A DNA stretch of 64,000 nucleotides, from contig NZ_FQYQ01000014.1 of NCBI RefSeq assembly GCF_900141825.1, forward strand, positions 18,633 through 82,632. Reading direction: 5' to 3'. The DNA comes from Pseudobutyrivibrio xylanivorans DSM 14809. Lineage in GTDB: Bacteria; Bacillota; Clostridia; Lachnospirales; Lachnospiraceae. A program made the translations under genes and the position numbers. Positions 43,626 to 52,453 of the stretch are shown here, piece by piece (the first letter of the stretch is position 1; every line of letters starts with the position of its first letter). The notes under the pieces are model-generated. The model was given only the letters and a program-made list of their open reading frames with translations, was not told the origin of the DNA and searched no databases.

Positions 43626-43772
43626 ATGAATGAAGAAAACATTAAGAGAATGGAATCAAAACTTGTAAGAGCTTACAAAGAAGGACATTATGAAGAGACC
43701 TTGGTAAAAATGGTTACTAAGAAGCCAAGTGTATTAAAAACAATTGCCCATATTTTGGTATCAATACATTAA
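43626..43772 (+). CDS. Small hypothetical protein, 48 residues
   Basis: ATG 43626 follows GAGGAGGTAAATGCT, a strong ribosome site. The 48-residue product starts MNEENIKRMESKLVRAYKEG, is charged in its first half and ends in a short hydrophobic stretch (TIAHILVSIH). It ends just before a terminator. No family is recognised. The ribosome site plus terminator make a real gene plausible. Confidence 0.55.
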   Translation: MNEENIKRMESKLVRAYKEGHYEETLVKMVTKKPSVLKTIAHILVSIH

Positions 43773-43780
43773 AAATTTAA

Positions 43781-43805
43781 GCTACCCACAACGGGTAGCT
43801 TTTTT
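43781..43805. terminator. Bidirectional terminator
   Basis: GCTACCC-ACAAC-GGGTAGC followed by TTTTTT on the plus strand. On the minus strand the same hairpin is followed by TTAAATTTTT, so it can end both the 48-residue gene and the dtd operon. Confidence 0.85.
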
Positions 43806-43811
43806 ACGCCA

Positions 43812-44261
43812 TTAACAAATCTCTGCTGAGTCTAATACAATTGTAAATGGTCCATCATTTAAGAGAGACACCTTCATGTCGGCGCCGAACTCTCCTGTCT
43901 CAACATGATAGCCTTCCTCTCGGCACTTTGCGATTATATATTCGTACATCTCATTGGCAAAATCCGGTGCACCTGCATCTGTAAATGATGGGCGATATCC
44001 CTTCTTGCAGTTTGCATAAAGGGTGAACTGTGATATGAGAAGAAGCTCACCGCCAACATCTGTAAGCGAAAGATTAATCTTATCGTTCTCATCATCGAAA
44101 ATACGAAGTCCTAAAAGCTTCTTTACCATCTTGTCAGCTATTTCTTTTGTATCTGAATCTGATACTCCTATCAGGACAAGAAAGCCCTTCTTAATGGCAC
44201 CGATAGTATTGCCATCTACAGCAACTGATGCTTCATTTACACGCTGAATTACAAACTTCAT
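43812..44261 (-). CDS. dtd: D-aminoacyl-tRNA deacylase
   Basis: A 149-residue DTD1-type enzyme that hydrolyses D-amino acids (and Gly) from mischarged tRNA. Marks are [32 protein letters not shown] (SQFTL) and the C-terminal [11 protein letters not shown] (NxGPxT). It is the last gene of the Dlt-like operon; its ATG overlaps the preceding stop (TAATG). dtd usually sits next to relA or is alone, so the position behind a racemase/adenylation operon is informative. Confidence 0.95.
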   Translation of the reverse strand: MKFVIQRVNEASVAVDGNTIGAIKKGFLVLIGVSDSDTKEIADKMVKKLLGLRIFDDENDKINLSLTDVGGELLLISQFTLYANCKKGYRPSFTDAGAPDFANEMYEYIIAKCREEGYHVETGEFGADMKVSLLNDGPFTIVLDSAEIC

Positions 44262-45322
44262 TATTCATTCTCCTCTGGTCCGTGAACAGTTCCGTATAAC
44301 TTTAAATTAGTATTCTGACGCTCTATTTCAGCGTTATATCGTTCAGATACCTGTTTCCAGTATGAATCAAGCTCTGCCTCACCTCTTCTGTCTGGAACAT
44401 TAAATTCCTCCGATAAAACCTGTCCAAAGTACTGAGACATTTTCTCTGCACCAGCAAGGTTAAGATGAAGACCACCATCATAGGTATCCTTAGTCCAGTC
44501 AATTCCCATCTCATCCTGTAAATCAAGGAAATTAATATAAGGTAAGTCATTGGCAGCAGCATAATCCACAATCTGCTCTTCCCACTGATCATACCAGTAT
44601 GGATAAAGCGTTGGAGCCTTAACTAAAATAAGCTGCACGTCATTATCCTTACAGAGCTTTGTAAGCTTATCTAAATACGCATATGCGTTATCACCAAATT
44701 GATAATCAGCCAGTGGCTTTCCTTCTGGAATATTCTCAGCAGGCTTTACATCCACACGCATGTAATATCCATTAAATGTAACCTTGTCACTATGAGTGAA
44801 ATAAGTTAAATCATCAGAATTCAAATCACTCCAACGTCTGTGATATCTAAGTAATGGGAAAACATAATCAATGAAATGTTCTTCCTCTGTCATTGAAGCC
44901 TTGATAGAACCAATCTTGCTTGAAGACCACCTCATACCATCGATAGTCATACGATTGTAAGCTTCCTTCTGCGGCTCATTGTATTTCATAGATAAAACGT
45001 TGAATACAATTATATCTGGATGCTCAGTCTTAATAGTTTCCTCAGCAAGATAGTATGACTGCCATATTAACTGCTGCGCACTACCACGTATATACGAATT
45101 AATTCCAAAGTTCTCCCAGAGATACACTGGAGAAACGTTCTCATAGAGCTCACAGTCACCGATGAATACTACATTGTGATCAGTAGGATCGTCATAGTAT
45201 TCTTTTATCATCGCTCCTTCCAGAACCCCAGACATGTACTTTGGTTCTAAAAGTCTGGTGGTGAAGGCCAGGCCTGCGACGGCTATGAATAAAGTTAAAA
45301 TAATAGCTAAAAGCTTTTTCAT
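44261..45322 (-). CDS. SGNH-like surface acyltransferase partner (DltD/AlgX-like)
   Basis: A 353-residue protein with an N-terminal signal anchor ([17 protein letters not shown]). The SGNH block I reads [15 protein letters not shown], so Cys stands where the nucleophilic Ser is expected. Block V is [15 protein letters not shown] (D-x-x-H type). The SGNH fold and operon position suggest it completes transfer of the acyl group outside the membrane. It follows the MBOAT gene after a 52-bp gap that is almost entirely a repeat element (45331-45374). Confidence 0.78.
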   Translation of the reverse strand: MKKLLAIILTLFIAVAGLAFTTRLLEPKYMSGVLEGAMIKEYYDDPTDHNVVFIGDCELYENVSPVYLWENFGINSYIRGSAQQLIWQSYYLAEETIKTEHPDIIVFNVLSMKYNEPQKEAYNRMTIDGMRWSSSKIGSIKASMTEEEHFIDYVFPLLRYHRRWSDLNSDDLTYFTHSDKVTFNGYYMRVDVKPAENIPEGKPLADYQFGDNAYAYLDKLTKLCKDNDVQLILVKAPTLYPYWYDQWEEQIVDYAAANDLPYINFLDLQDEMGIDWTKDTYDGGLHLNLAGAEKMSQYFGQVLSEEFNVPDRRGEAELDSYWKQVSERYNAEIERQNTNLKLYGTVHGPEENE

Positions 45323-45330
45323 TAATTACA

Positions 45331-45374
45331 CCTCATCAGTCACCTGCGGTGACAGCTTCCCCTCAAGGGGAAGC
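45331..45374 (-). repeat. Two-hairpin intergenic repeat element
   Basis: Contains GTCACC-TGC-GGTGAC and GCTTCCCC-TCAA-GGGGAAGC next to each other. Elements of this type (CTCATCAGTCACC..CCCCTCAAGGGGAAGCC) recur in many clostridial genomes between genes; I recognise it from memory. It fills the gap between the MBOAT stop and the SGNH start. Confidence 0.7.
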
Positions 45375-46967
45375 CTAAAATTGATTATATATAAACTGAC
45401 TTGCGGAGTATCCGATTCCGTATGCTCCGAAGATTAATGTAGCCATAAACAAGCCATACCAGGCTATAAAGCGAACTGGAGCAGCCTGAGCAGCAATCTT
45501 TCCACGTACACTTCCACTGCGCTGCACAAGGCTGACAACAACAAGCACAAGCATGCCAATAAACACAACAGCATAATCATGTGCTTCCAGTCCCATTCCA
45601 ATAAATGCATCTGCATTTAGCTGTGACAGACTCGACTTTGTAAAGATGCTTCCAAACATCTTAAATGTAAGTGGAACATCGCGATAACAATCAAACATAC
45701 GAAGCGAAGACATGATAAGCACTGTACGGATAACCTGGAATAATTTCCATCCGAAAGTTCCATCCACATTCACCTTGCTGTGGAACCATCTGTAGAATGG
45801 CTCCAGTTCCTGAGAAATCATGATAACTACAAAGTTGCCAAGTCCCCATACGATGAAGTTCCAGCTGGCTCCATGCCAGATACCTGTTGTAAACCAAACA
45901 ATAAAGCTGGAAAGATAAACCGGCACTCTCTTGCCAAGATTGTTTCCAAGACGAGCACGTGATTTTTTAGAAAGCTTCATCATAAACTGGCTGGCACTGA
46001 TTGGATAGAAAATGTAATCGGTGAACCATGTACCCATGGTGATATGCCATCTGTTCCAGTATTCTTTAATATTCTTTGAGAAATATGGTCTTCTGAAATT
46101 TTCAGTAACCTTAATTCCCATAGTCTCAGCCACGCCGATTGTAATATCAATACCACCGGTGAAATCTGCATAAAGCTCAAGGGCATAGAACATTGCACCT
46201 GCAAAAGCATAAAATCCATTGTAGGTATCAGGGGATGCTATGATAGCCTGAACCGCCACAAGAATTCTATCCGCAATAACAAGCTTTTTGAAGAATCCCC
46301 ACATTATACGCTCTAAACCGAAAGATACCGTCTTCCAATCGAATCTGTGCTCTTCAAAAAGTGTCTGGCTTAAATCTGCATAGCGGCTGATAGGTCCCTG
46401 AACAAGCTGAGGAAAGAATGAAACAAACAAAGCAAACTTAAATGGGTTCTTCTGAGCCTCAAACTTGCCATTATAAACATCAATAAGGTAACCCATAGAC
46501 TGGAAAGTGTAGAAGGAAATACCCATAGGGATAACCAAGTCTACAAAGGAAAGAGTCCCCTGATTTCCAAAGGCACCTATGATTGAATTGATATTTGCAA
46601 TGGTAAAGTTGGTATATTTTGTAACAGCCAAAATACCAAGATTAAAAAGAAGGCAGCAAAGGAAAATCTTCTTTTCAGCAGCATGCTCTTTTGCTTTTAC
46701 TGCCTTACGCTCTTCCTTTTCCATTTCCTTTTTGTGTTCCTTAAACCAAATATCAAAGGATTGTTTCTTTTCAGAAATATTTTTTGCTGCAAGATATGTG
46801 CTAACTGTAGTGATTGCAATAAAAATCAAATATCTTGGATCTGCCATGAAATAGAATGTATAACTTGCAAGAAGCAGGAAGGACCACTGGGCCCTTCCTG
46901 GCAACAAATAATACATTATAAATACTACTAACAGAAATCCAAGGAATTCGTAGCTTGTAAATAACAT
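45375..46967 (-). CDS. MBOAT-family acyltransferase, DltB-like
   Basis: A 530-residue polytopic protein, longer than DltB (about 400) because of a charged Lys/Glu-rich loop near residues 70-100. Family marks: FFPQLVQGPISRYADLSQ, FSKNIKEYWNRWHITMGTWFTDYIFYPI and the catalytic His in WFTTGIWHGASWNFIVWG. With the carrier protein (3 bases upstream) and adenylation enzyme it matches the DltABC logic, moving the carrier-bound acyl group through the membrane. Confidence 0.93.
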   Translation of the reverse strand: MLFTSYEFLGFLLVVFIMYYLLPGRAQWSFLLLASYTFYFMADPRYLIFIAITTVSTYLAAKNISEKKQSFDIWFKEHKKEMEKEERKAVKAKEHAAEKKIFLCCLLFNLGILAVTKYTNFTIANINSIIGAFGNQGTLSFVDLVIPMGISFYTFQSMGYLIDVYNGKFEAQKNPFKFALFVSFFPQLVQGPISRYADLSQTLFEEHRFDWKTVSFGLERIMWGFFKKLVIADRILVAVQAIIASPDTYNGFYAFAGAMFYALELYADFTGGIDITIGVAETMGIKVTENFRRPYFSKNIKEYWNRWHITMGTWFTDYIFYPISASQFMMKLSKKSRARLGNNLGKRVPVYLSSFIVWFTTGIWHGASWNFIVWGLGNFVVIMISQELEPFYRWFHSKVNVDGTFGWKLFQVIRTVLIMSSLRMFDCYRDVPLTFKMFGSIFTKSSLSQLNADAFIGMGLEAHDYAVVFIGMLVLVVVSLVQRSGSVRGKIAAQAAPVRFIAWYGLFMATLIFGAYGIGYSASQFIYNQF

Positions 46968-46970
46968 TTA

Positions 46971-47204
46971 TTAATCCTCATCATCTAATTTAGCTTTGAT
47001 CAATGCATAAATTGTCTCTGCAGAATCAAAGTTCTCTGGAGTAAGCTCTGCTGCGCCAATAGTAACATCAAACTCCTCATTAATCTCAGAAATAAGAGAT
47101 ACAATATCAAAGGAATCAAGGATTCCTCCTGTTACTAAGCCCTTCTCTGTAGTGAAATCCACCTCTGGATGTAAATCGCTTAAGATTTCGATTAATTCAT
47201 TCAT
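46971..47204 (-). CDS. Acyl/D-alanyl carrier protein, DltC-like
   Basis: A 77-residue carrier protein. Ser31 in GGILDSFDIVSLI is the 4'-phosphopantetheine attachment site (DSxx). It receives an activated amino acid from the adenylation enzyme encoded upstream and presents it to the MBOAT. The gene lies between both, with 14-bp and 3-bp gaps. Confidence 0.93.
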   Translation of the reverse strand: MNELIEILSDLHPEVDFTTEKGLVTGGILDSFDIVSLISEINEEFDVTIGAAELTPENFDSAETIYALIKAKLDDED

Positions 47205-47218
47205 TTTATAATCCTCCG

Positions 47219-48730
47219 TTATTTATTTTCATACATTTTTGTAAGTGTTACTCTGTCTATCTTGCCGTTAGCTGTGAAAGGCATTTCCTCGAGACGATTT
47301 ACCTTATTTGGTAACATGTAACGTGGAAGCTTTGTTTTTAAAGCCTTAATAAGGTCGCCCTCCGTGATATCACCCACATAATAGAGGACTATTTTGCCCT
47401 GTTCCTTAGCGTAAATACAGCCTGAAAGTTTAATCTCTGGAACAAGGTTTACATTGGCTTCGATTTCCCCAAGTTCGATGCGATGTCCCATATGCTTAAT
47501 CTGGAAATCCTTGCGTGAATGGAAAATCAGCTCGCCATATTCATTGATATGACCAATGTCTCCTGTGCGATAAATGATTTCAGGATATGCTGTGTTAAGC
47601 GGATTCTGAACGTATGCCTCGCTTGTCTTTTCTGGATTGTTGTAATAGCCAAGTGTCACAGATGTTCCACGGATACAAATCTCACCCTGCTCTCCATCTG
47701 CCGCAAGAGTATTGTCCTCCTTTAAAAGAAGAATCTCCGTATTCTTAAATGGGAATCCAACTGGGATTACCTCATCATCAGCAAACTCTCTCTCAACTGG
47801 ATAATAGCAGCACATTCCAGTGCCTTCTGTTGGTCCGTAGAGATTGAAGAATTTTGCCTCAGGCACTGCTGCTCTCCAAAGTCTGAACTGCTTTATAGGA
47901 AATACCTCACTACCAAAAGCGATAGTCTTAAGTGTATGAGGTACAACCGTATCGAATGTTGCAAAAGCACTAATCATAGTAAGAGCTGAAACTACCCAGC
48001 ATACAGTGTTAATGTTGTGCTCGTTAATGTATTCCACAAGCTTAATTGGAAACATGAAATAAGAATGTGGAATAAGATATGTAGTAGCACCAAATTTCAA
48101 CGTAGGATAAAGCTCCTTTAGGCATGCATCAAAATATAATGGTGTCTGATTACCAAAGACTGTATTCTCGTTAAAACCGAGTGTTTCTGAAAGCTGTTCG
48201 ATGTAATCAATTACAGAGCGATGGCAGGCACAAACTCCCTTTGGGACTCCTGTAGAACCTGACGTAAATACGATATAGATTGGATCAGTATCAATAGCCT
48301 TCTTTCGTACCATCGCAAGCGCATCAACATCAGGATTCGTATTTGCGATATCTGAAAAGAGAACGATATCTGCCTTATAATCAAAGCCCTCAGCAATCCC
48401 CACTGTGCTATCATCACAGATAATTACTCTAGGCTTGCAATTATCAAGAATAAGATTAATACGTGTAGCTGGCATCTCGCTATCAATTGGAACATAGTAG
48501 CAACCAGCATTGATTACACCAAAGAAAGTAGCGATAGTATTTGGACTCTTCTTCATGAAAACAATTACTGGCTCCCGCTTGCAACCGCGATTCAATAATC
48601 CTGTTCCCACCGAATCCATAATTCTTTTTACATCTGCAAATGAAAGGGTGACCTCATCATCCGCATATGCGATTTTGTCTGGAACACGGGCCAGACTTCC
48701 CTCCAAATAATCTAGTACGTTATTTTGCAT
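47219..48730 (-). CDS. Amino acid adenylation enzyme, DltA-like
   Basis: A 503-residue stand-alone ANL-superfamily adenylation domain. Core motifs: IVFTSGSTGVPKGV (A3), FNLYGPTEGTG (A5), GEICIRGTSVTLGYYN, IYRTGDIGHI (A7), GRKDFQIKHMGHRIELGEIE read here as SRKDFQIKHMGHRIELGEIE (A8) and the catalytic Lys in TANGKIDRVTL (A10). This is the DltA organisation, but with an adjacent racemase the substrate may be a D-amino acid other than D-Ala. The start follows AGAGG, and it is two bases after the racemase stop. Confidence 0.92.
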   Translation of the reverse strand: MQNNVLDYLEGSLARVPDKIAYADDEVTLSFADVKRIMDSVGTGLLNRGCKREPVIVFMKKSPNTIATFFGVINAGCYYVPIDSEMPATRINLILDNCKPRVIICDDSTVGIAEGFDYKADIVLFSDIANTNPDVDALAMVRKKAIDTDPIYIVFTSGSTGVPKGVCACHRSVIDYIEQLSETLGFNENTVFGNQTPLYFDACLKELYPTLKFGATTYLIPHSYFMFPIKLVEYINEHNINTVCWVVSALTMISAFATFDTVVPHTLKTIAFGSEVFPIKQFRLWRAAVPEAKFFNLYGPTEGTGMCCYYPVEREFADDEVIPVGFPFKNTEILLLKEDNTLAADGEQGEICIRGTSVTLGYYNNPEKTSEAYVQNPLNTAYPEIIYRTGDIGHINEYGELIFHSRKDFQIKHMGHRIELGEIEANVNLVPEIKLSGCIYAKEQGKIVLYYVGDITEGDLIKALKTKLPRYMLPNKVNRLEEMPFTANGKIDRVTLTKMYENK

Positions 48731-48732
48731 TT

Positions 48733-49455
48733 CTATACCTCTGTAATCAAATTATCGCATTCAGGTCGGGCTTTAGCACACTTTTTCACACAATCTGCAG
48801 CCAGCACATCAACAATATCAAGGACCTTTGGTCCTACCTCATTGTCTCGTTTTACAATGGAAAGCTCTGTGCAACCTAAAATAATAATATCTGCACCTGC
48901 CTCCAACAACTGAGATTTAACCTGAAAGAATTTATCCATGTCTACAGGCTTTCCAGCCTTAACATCATCATATATTAAGCTCATAACCTGCTTCTGACCA
49001 GCTTCGTCAGGATATAAGCATTTAATGTCGTAATCTTTAAATACTGAATCAAATAAATGCATTGATGCAGTACCATCTGTGGCCATAATGCCAACCTTTG
49101 TAATCCCCCTCTCATAAATATACTGAGCGGCTTCCTTGATTCCGTTGCTGACAGGAATAAACACGCTGTCGGCAAGCTGGTCGTGGAAATAATGGGCTGT
49201 GATACATGGCATGGCAATATAATCTACATTTGCATGCTCCAGATTGTGGGCAAGCTCCGTAATCTTAGGAAGTGGGCTTTCCTCACTGGTGCCAAGTATG
49301 TATCCTGTTCTGTCCGGAATAGATGGACAGTTATATATAATCATTTCGATGTTTTCCTGATCAGTGGCTGCATCTGTAAGCTCAATGATTCTACGCATGA
49401 AATATGCTGTTGCCATTGGGCCGAGACCACCAATGATTCCTAATTTCTTAGTCAT
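48733..49455 (-). CDS. Aspartate/glutamate-type amino acid racemase
   Basis: A 240-residue cofactor-independent racemase. The two catalytic Cys are C84 (AMPCITAHYF) and C195 (ILGCTELSI); the N-terminus IIGGLGPMATAYFMRRI is the family hallmark. Aspartate is the classic substrate, but relatives (RacX, broad-specificity) act on others. It overlaps the upstream transglutaminase gene by eight bases and is two bases before the adenylation gene, so it very likely supplies the D-amino acid for this operon. Confidence 0.93.
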   Translation of the reverse strand: MTKKLGIIGGLGPMATAYFMRRIIELTDAATDQENIEMIIYNCPSIPDRTGYILGTSEESPLPKITELAHNLEHANVDYIAMPCITAHYFHDQLADSVFIPVSNGIKEAAQYIYERGITKVGIMATDGTASMHLFDSVFKDYDIKCLYPDEAGQKQVMSLIYDDVKAGKPVDMDKFFQVKSQLLEAGADIIILGCTELSIVKRDNEVGPKVLDIVDVLAADCVKKCAKARPECDNLITEV

Positions 49456-50704
49456 TGAAGTATGTATACACCTCTCTGTCGTAGTTATGAGAACGATAGT
49501 GCTCGTTTGAGTATGCCATCAAATCCTCATCTGTAATATAGAAGCCCTTAAATGTCTTGTCCGTACGTGGTGTAGAATCGAAATGTCGCCATCCCTCTCC
49601 ACAATCTATAACACTCCAGAAATGATGACGGGTAGCTGTAGGTATGATTTCTATATCTTCATTCTTAATACCTGCGCGGGTAAGAAGTGCCTTTCCAACA
49701 GCAAAATAATTGTAGCAATCGCCATGACGATTCTTCAAACCATCATATGCACCCTTTAACCAGTCACCCCTGTCCTCGCTTTCGCTGTAACCGATATTTC
49801 CCTGAATCCATACATAGATGGCATGAGCTTTATCATAATCTGACATATCAGGCTTGATAATATCTGCAAGCACAGCATCTGCCAGTTCATTTACCTGTTC
49901 TTCGGAATATACCACCTCAATAACGGTGATTGTTCCCTCTGCCAAATCCATATTTCCCATGGAATCTTCAGCAGTATATATAATAGGATAATCTCCTGGA
50001 ACATCAAGATTAACATGGCTACTATCTACCTGTAGCTCAATGTTAGTATCCACATTGTCAGTAACTACCACACCTGTCTTAAAGCTAGCTCCCTGTCCCA
50101 CATAAACTATTTTATCAAGCTGACCCTCGATTATAGGTGGGGTAATATCATATTCCTCCACAAGGTGCAAAACTGTATCTGCTGTAGTTCTATTACCCGA
50201 TGGATCTTCAGCAGCTATTTTGACAGGAATATCTCCATAGTTATCAAAGCTTATTGACTCTGCAAAATATATATTTACATCATTGGATAAATCACTACAT
50301 GACTCCACGAAGTCCTTAGCCTGTGGGATTTCCTCTTTAGTGCGGGTAAGAGGCATTACTGAAAGCTCTGGTGCAACTGTATCCTGAACCTGAAGTGTAC
50401 ATTTGTAGGTATATGGCTTCGAAACAATTCCAACCTTGTATTCTCCTGCAACATCTGTAGAAAATACGCTTTCCGGCGTAAATACAGCTTCCTTTGATTC
50501 ATCCTTAAGAAAATCTCGTGCCTTAACTTCTTCTCCAAGCTCAACCACGCATGTGTCGTAAACACGGTGGGAATAATCATAATAAAAATAGGCTCCTACT
50601 CCGACGCATGCCAAAAATAAAGCCACTACGCCTATGAAAATAAGAAGCCTATTTTTTCTTTTCCTACTATAACTATATCTTCTATATTTGACAGCTGTAT
50701 CCAT
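49448..50704 (-). CDS. Membrane-anchored transglutaminase-like protein with Ig-like repeats
   Basis: A 418-residue protein. A basic N-terminus (KYRRYSYSRKRKNR) and one transmembrane helix (LLIFIGVVALFLACVGVGAY) are followed by two to three beta-sandwich DUF5011/HYR-like repeats (DNVDTNIELQ..GDYPIIYTAEDSMGN) and a C-terminal transglutaminase-like domain with KNRHGDCYNYFAV (Cys), ATRHHFWSVI (His) and WRHFDSTPRTD (Asp). Such proteins act outside the cell as proteases or amidases. ATG 50704 has GGGAGA upstream; the frame is open to 50773. It is first in the Dlt-like operon. Confidence 0.85.
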   Translation of the reverse strand: MDTAVKYRRYSYSRKRKNRLLIFIGVVALFLACVGVGAYFYYDYSHRVYDTCVVELGEEVKARDFLKDESKEAVFTPESVFSTDVAGEYKVGIVSKPYTYKCTLQVQDTVAPELSVMPLTRTKEEIPQAKDFVESCSDLSNDVNIYFAESISFDNYGDIPVKIAAEDPSGNRTTADTVLHLVEEYDITPPIIEGQLDKIVYVGQGASFKTGVVVTDNVDTNIELQVDSSHVNLDVPGDYPIIYTAEDSMGNMDLAEGTITVIEVVYSEEQVNELADAVLADIIKPDMSDYDKAHAIYVWIQGNIGYSESEDRGDWLKGAYDGLKNRHGDCYNYFAVGKALLTRAGIKNEDIEIIPTATRHHFWSVIDCGEGWRHFDSTPRTDKTFKGFYITDEDLMAYSNEHYRSHNYDREVYTYFND

Positions 50705-50792
50705 AATTATTGTTCTCCCAAGTGTATCGTTACACTCGGATATAATTTTAACAATCATGGGATATAGAGTCAAATTTTCGGTATATCAAAAG

Positions 50793-52370
50793 TTATTTCA
50801 ACAAAGTATTAAGTATACCTCTAAACAGCTGGGCTCCAGTATTTCCACCCAAAGTCTGTCCAAACTTTCCGCCAAGCTGTTTGCCTACCTTTTTACCAAC
50901 CTCTCGGCCAACTGTACCCGCAACAGTGGTTCCTACTGATTTTGCTGCACGCTTCTTACGGTTAGCTTCTTTTTCTTTCTCTCTTGCTTCCGCCTTTGCT
51001 GCTGCAGCTTCTTCCTTAGCCTGCTGTTTTGCTGCAGCGGCTGCCTCTTTTGCCTCAGCCTCAGCTACAGCCTCCTGCTCATTCTTTCTTCCGAGCATCT
51101 CATAAGCAGAATCAGGATCTACTGCTACAGCGTATTTAGAATAGAGATTGCTAGATTTAATGGCATTATCTCTGACTGAAGCATCTATACCACCCATCTT
51201 AGACTGTGGTGGAAGTATAAATACTTTTTCAACCACAGATGGTGTCCCATCCTCCTGAAGGAAGGATACCACTGCCTCTCCTGTTCCAAGAGCCTCAATA
51301 ACATCTGCTGTCTTGAATGATGGATTTTCTCTAAATGAATCTGCTGCAGCTTTAACCGCCTTTTGATCTGAAGGAGTGTATGCGTGAAGGGCATGCTGAA
51401 CCTTGTTTCCAAGCTGAGCCAATACTCCATCAGGAATATCCCTAGGATTCTGAGTAACGAAGTAGACTCCGATTCCCTTTGAACGAATAAGCTTAACCAC
51501 CTGCTCAATCTTATCAAAGAGAGCCTTTGGTGTGTCCTTAAAAAGAAGATGTGCTTCATCAAAGAAAAATACCATCTTTGGTTTATCCAAATCTCCAACC
51601 TCAGGCATTGTCTCAAAGAGCTCTGATAAAAGCCAAAGAAGGAATGTTGAATATAATGTACCGTTGTTAATAAGATTCTGACTATCTAAAATATGAATCA
51701 TGCCCTTACCAGAAGCATCCGGTGTAAGCCAGTCTCTGATATCTAAATCTGGCTGACCAAAGAACTGGTCTCCTCCAGCCATTTCAAGAGCTACTACAGC
51801 TCGCTGAATCGCTCCAACACTCTGCTTTGCAATATTGCCATATTCAGCAGCGTACTCTTTATTGTTTTCAGCTACTTCATTAAGCATTGCCTTCAAATCC
51901 TTTGTATCGTAAAGGAACCAGCCGTTCTCATCAGCAATTTTGAAAACGATTGTAAGGATATCCTTCTGAGTCTCATTCAAGTCCAATATTCTTCCCAAAA
52001 GAAGTGGTCCCATCTCTGAAATAGATGTTCGTACTTGAATTCCATTTTTACCGTATACATCCCATAAAGTTGTTGGATATTTCTGATATGAGAATCCGTG
52101 GTCTGATAGTCCAAATTTCTTGATACGTTCCTGTATATTCTCGCTGTCTGCGCCAGCTTCAAGCATTCCGGCTATATCGCCCTTTACATCTGCCAGGAAA
52201 ACAGGCACTCCCATATCAGAAAAAGACTCTGCTAAGACTTTTAGTGTGACAGTTTTACCTGTTCCTGTGGCTCCTGCAATAAGACCATGTCTGTTTGCCA
52301 TCTTTGGTAAAACAAAAACTGGTGAACCACTTTCACTATTTGCAATCCAAATCTTACCGTCTCTAACCAT
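50793..52370 (-). CDS. HerA-like ATPase, DUF853 family
   Basis: A 525-residue protein. Walker A is GATGTGKTVTLKVLAE (about residue 33), Walker B is KMVFFFDEAHLLF, and the sensor region is IGVYFVTQNPRDIPDGVLAQLG. The C-terminal 100 residues are Ala/Lys/Glu-rich (predicted coiled coil) ending in a Gly-rich segment. These HerA-related proteins are widespread and poorly characterised. The start follows CGGGAGGG. Not linked to a NurA nuclease here. Confidence 0.9.
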   Translation of the reverse strand: MVRDGKIWIANSESGSPVFVLPKMANRHGLIAGATGTGKTVTLKVLAESFSDMGVPVFLADVKGDIAGMLEAGADSENIQERIKKFGLSDHGFSYQKYPTTLWDVYGKNGIQVRTSISEMGPLLLGRILDLNETQKDILTIVFKIADENGWFLYDTKDLKAMLNEVAENNKEYAAEYGNIAKQSVGAIQRAVVALEMAGGDQFFGQPDLDIRDWLTPDASGKGMIHILDSQNLINNGTLYSTFLLWLLSELFETMPEVGDLDKPKMVFFFDEAHLLFKDTPKALFDKIEQVVKLIRSKGIGVYFVTQNPRDIPDGVLAQLGNKVQHALHAYTPSDQKAVKAAADSFRENPSFKTADVIEALGTGEAVVSFLQEDGTPSVVEKVFILPPQSKMGGIDASVRDNAIKSSNLYSKYAVAVDPDSAYEMLGRKNEQEAVAEAEAKEAAAAAKQQAKEEAAAAKAEAREKEKEANRKKRAAKSVGTTVAGTVGREVGKKVGKQLGGKFGQTLGGNTGAQLFRGILNTLLK

Positions 52371-52427
52371 AATAACCCTCCCGAATTATTCGACTCTGAA
52401 TATAATCTTGAGTATTATTATAACAAA

Positions 52428-52453
52428 ATGAGGAGGTATTTACACCTCCTCAA
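52428..52453 (-). terminator. Terminator overlapping the end of the MgtC gene
   Basis: On the minus strand TGAGGAGGT-GTAAAT-ACCTCCTCA is followed by TTTTGTTATAA. The stem includes the last four codons and stop of the MgtC-like gene. Confidence 0.75.

Noticed and set aside
50793..52370. HerA-NurA or HerA-Sir2 defence pair
   Set aside because: The DUF853 branch is a common housekeeping-like family and no nuclease or Sir2 gene is adjacent.
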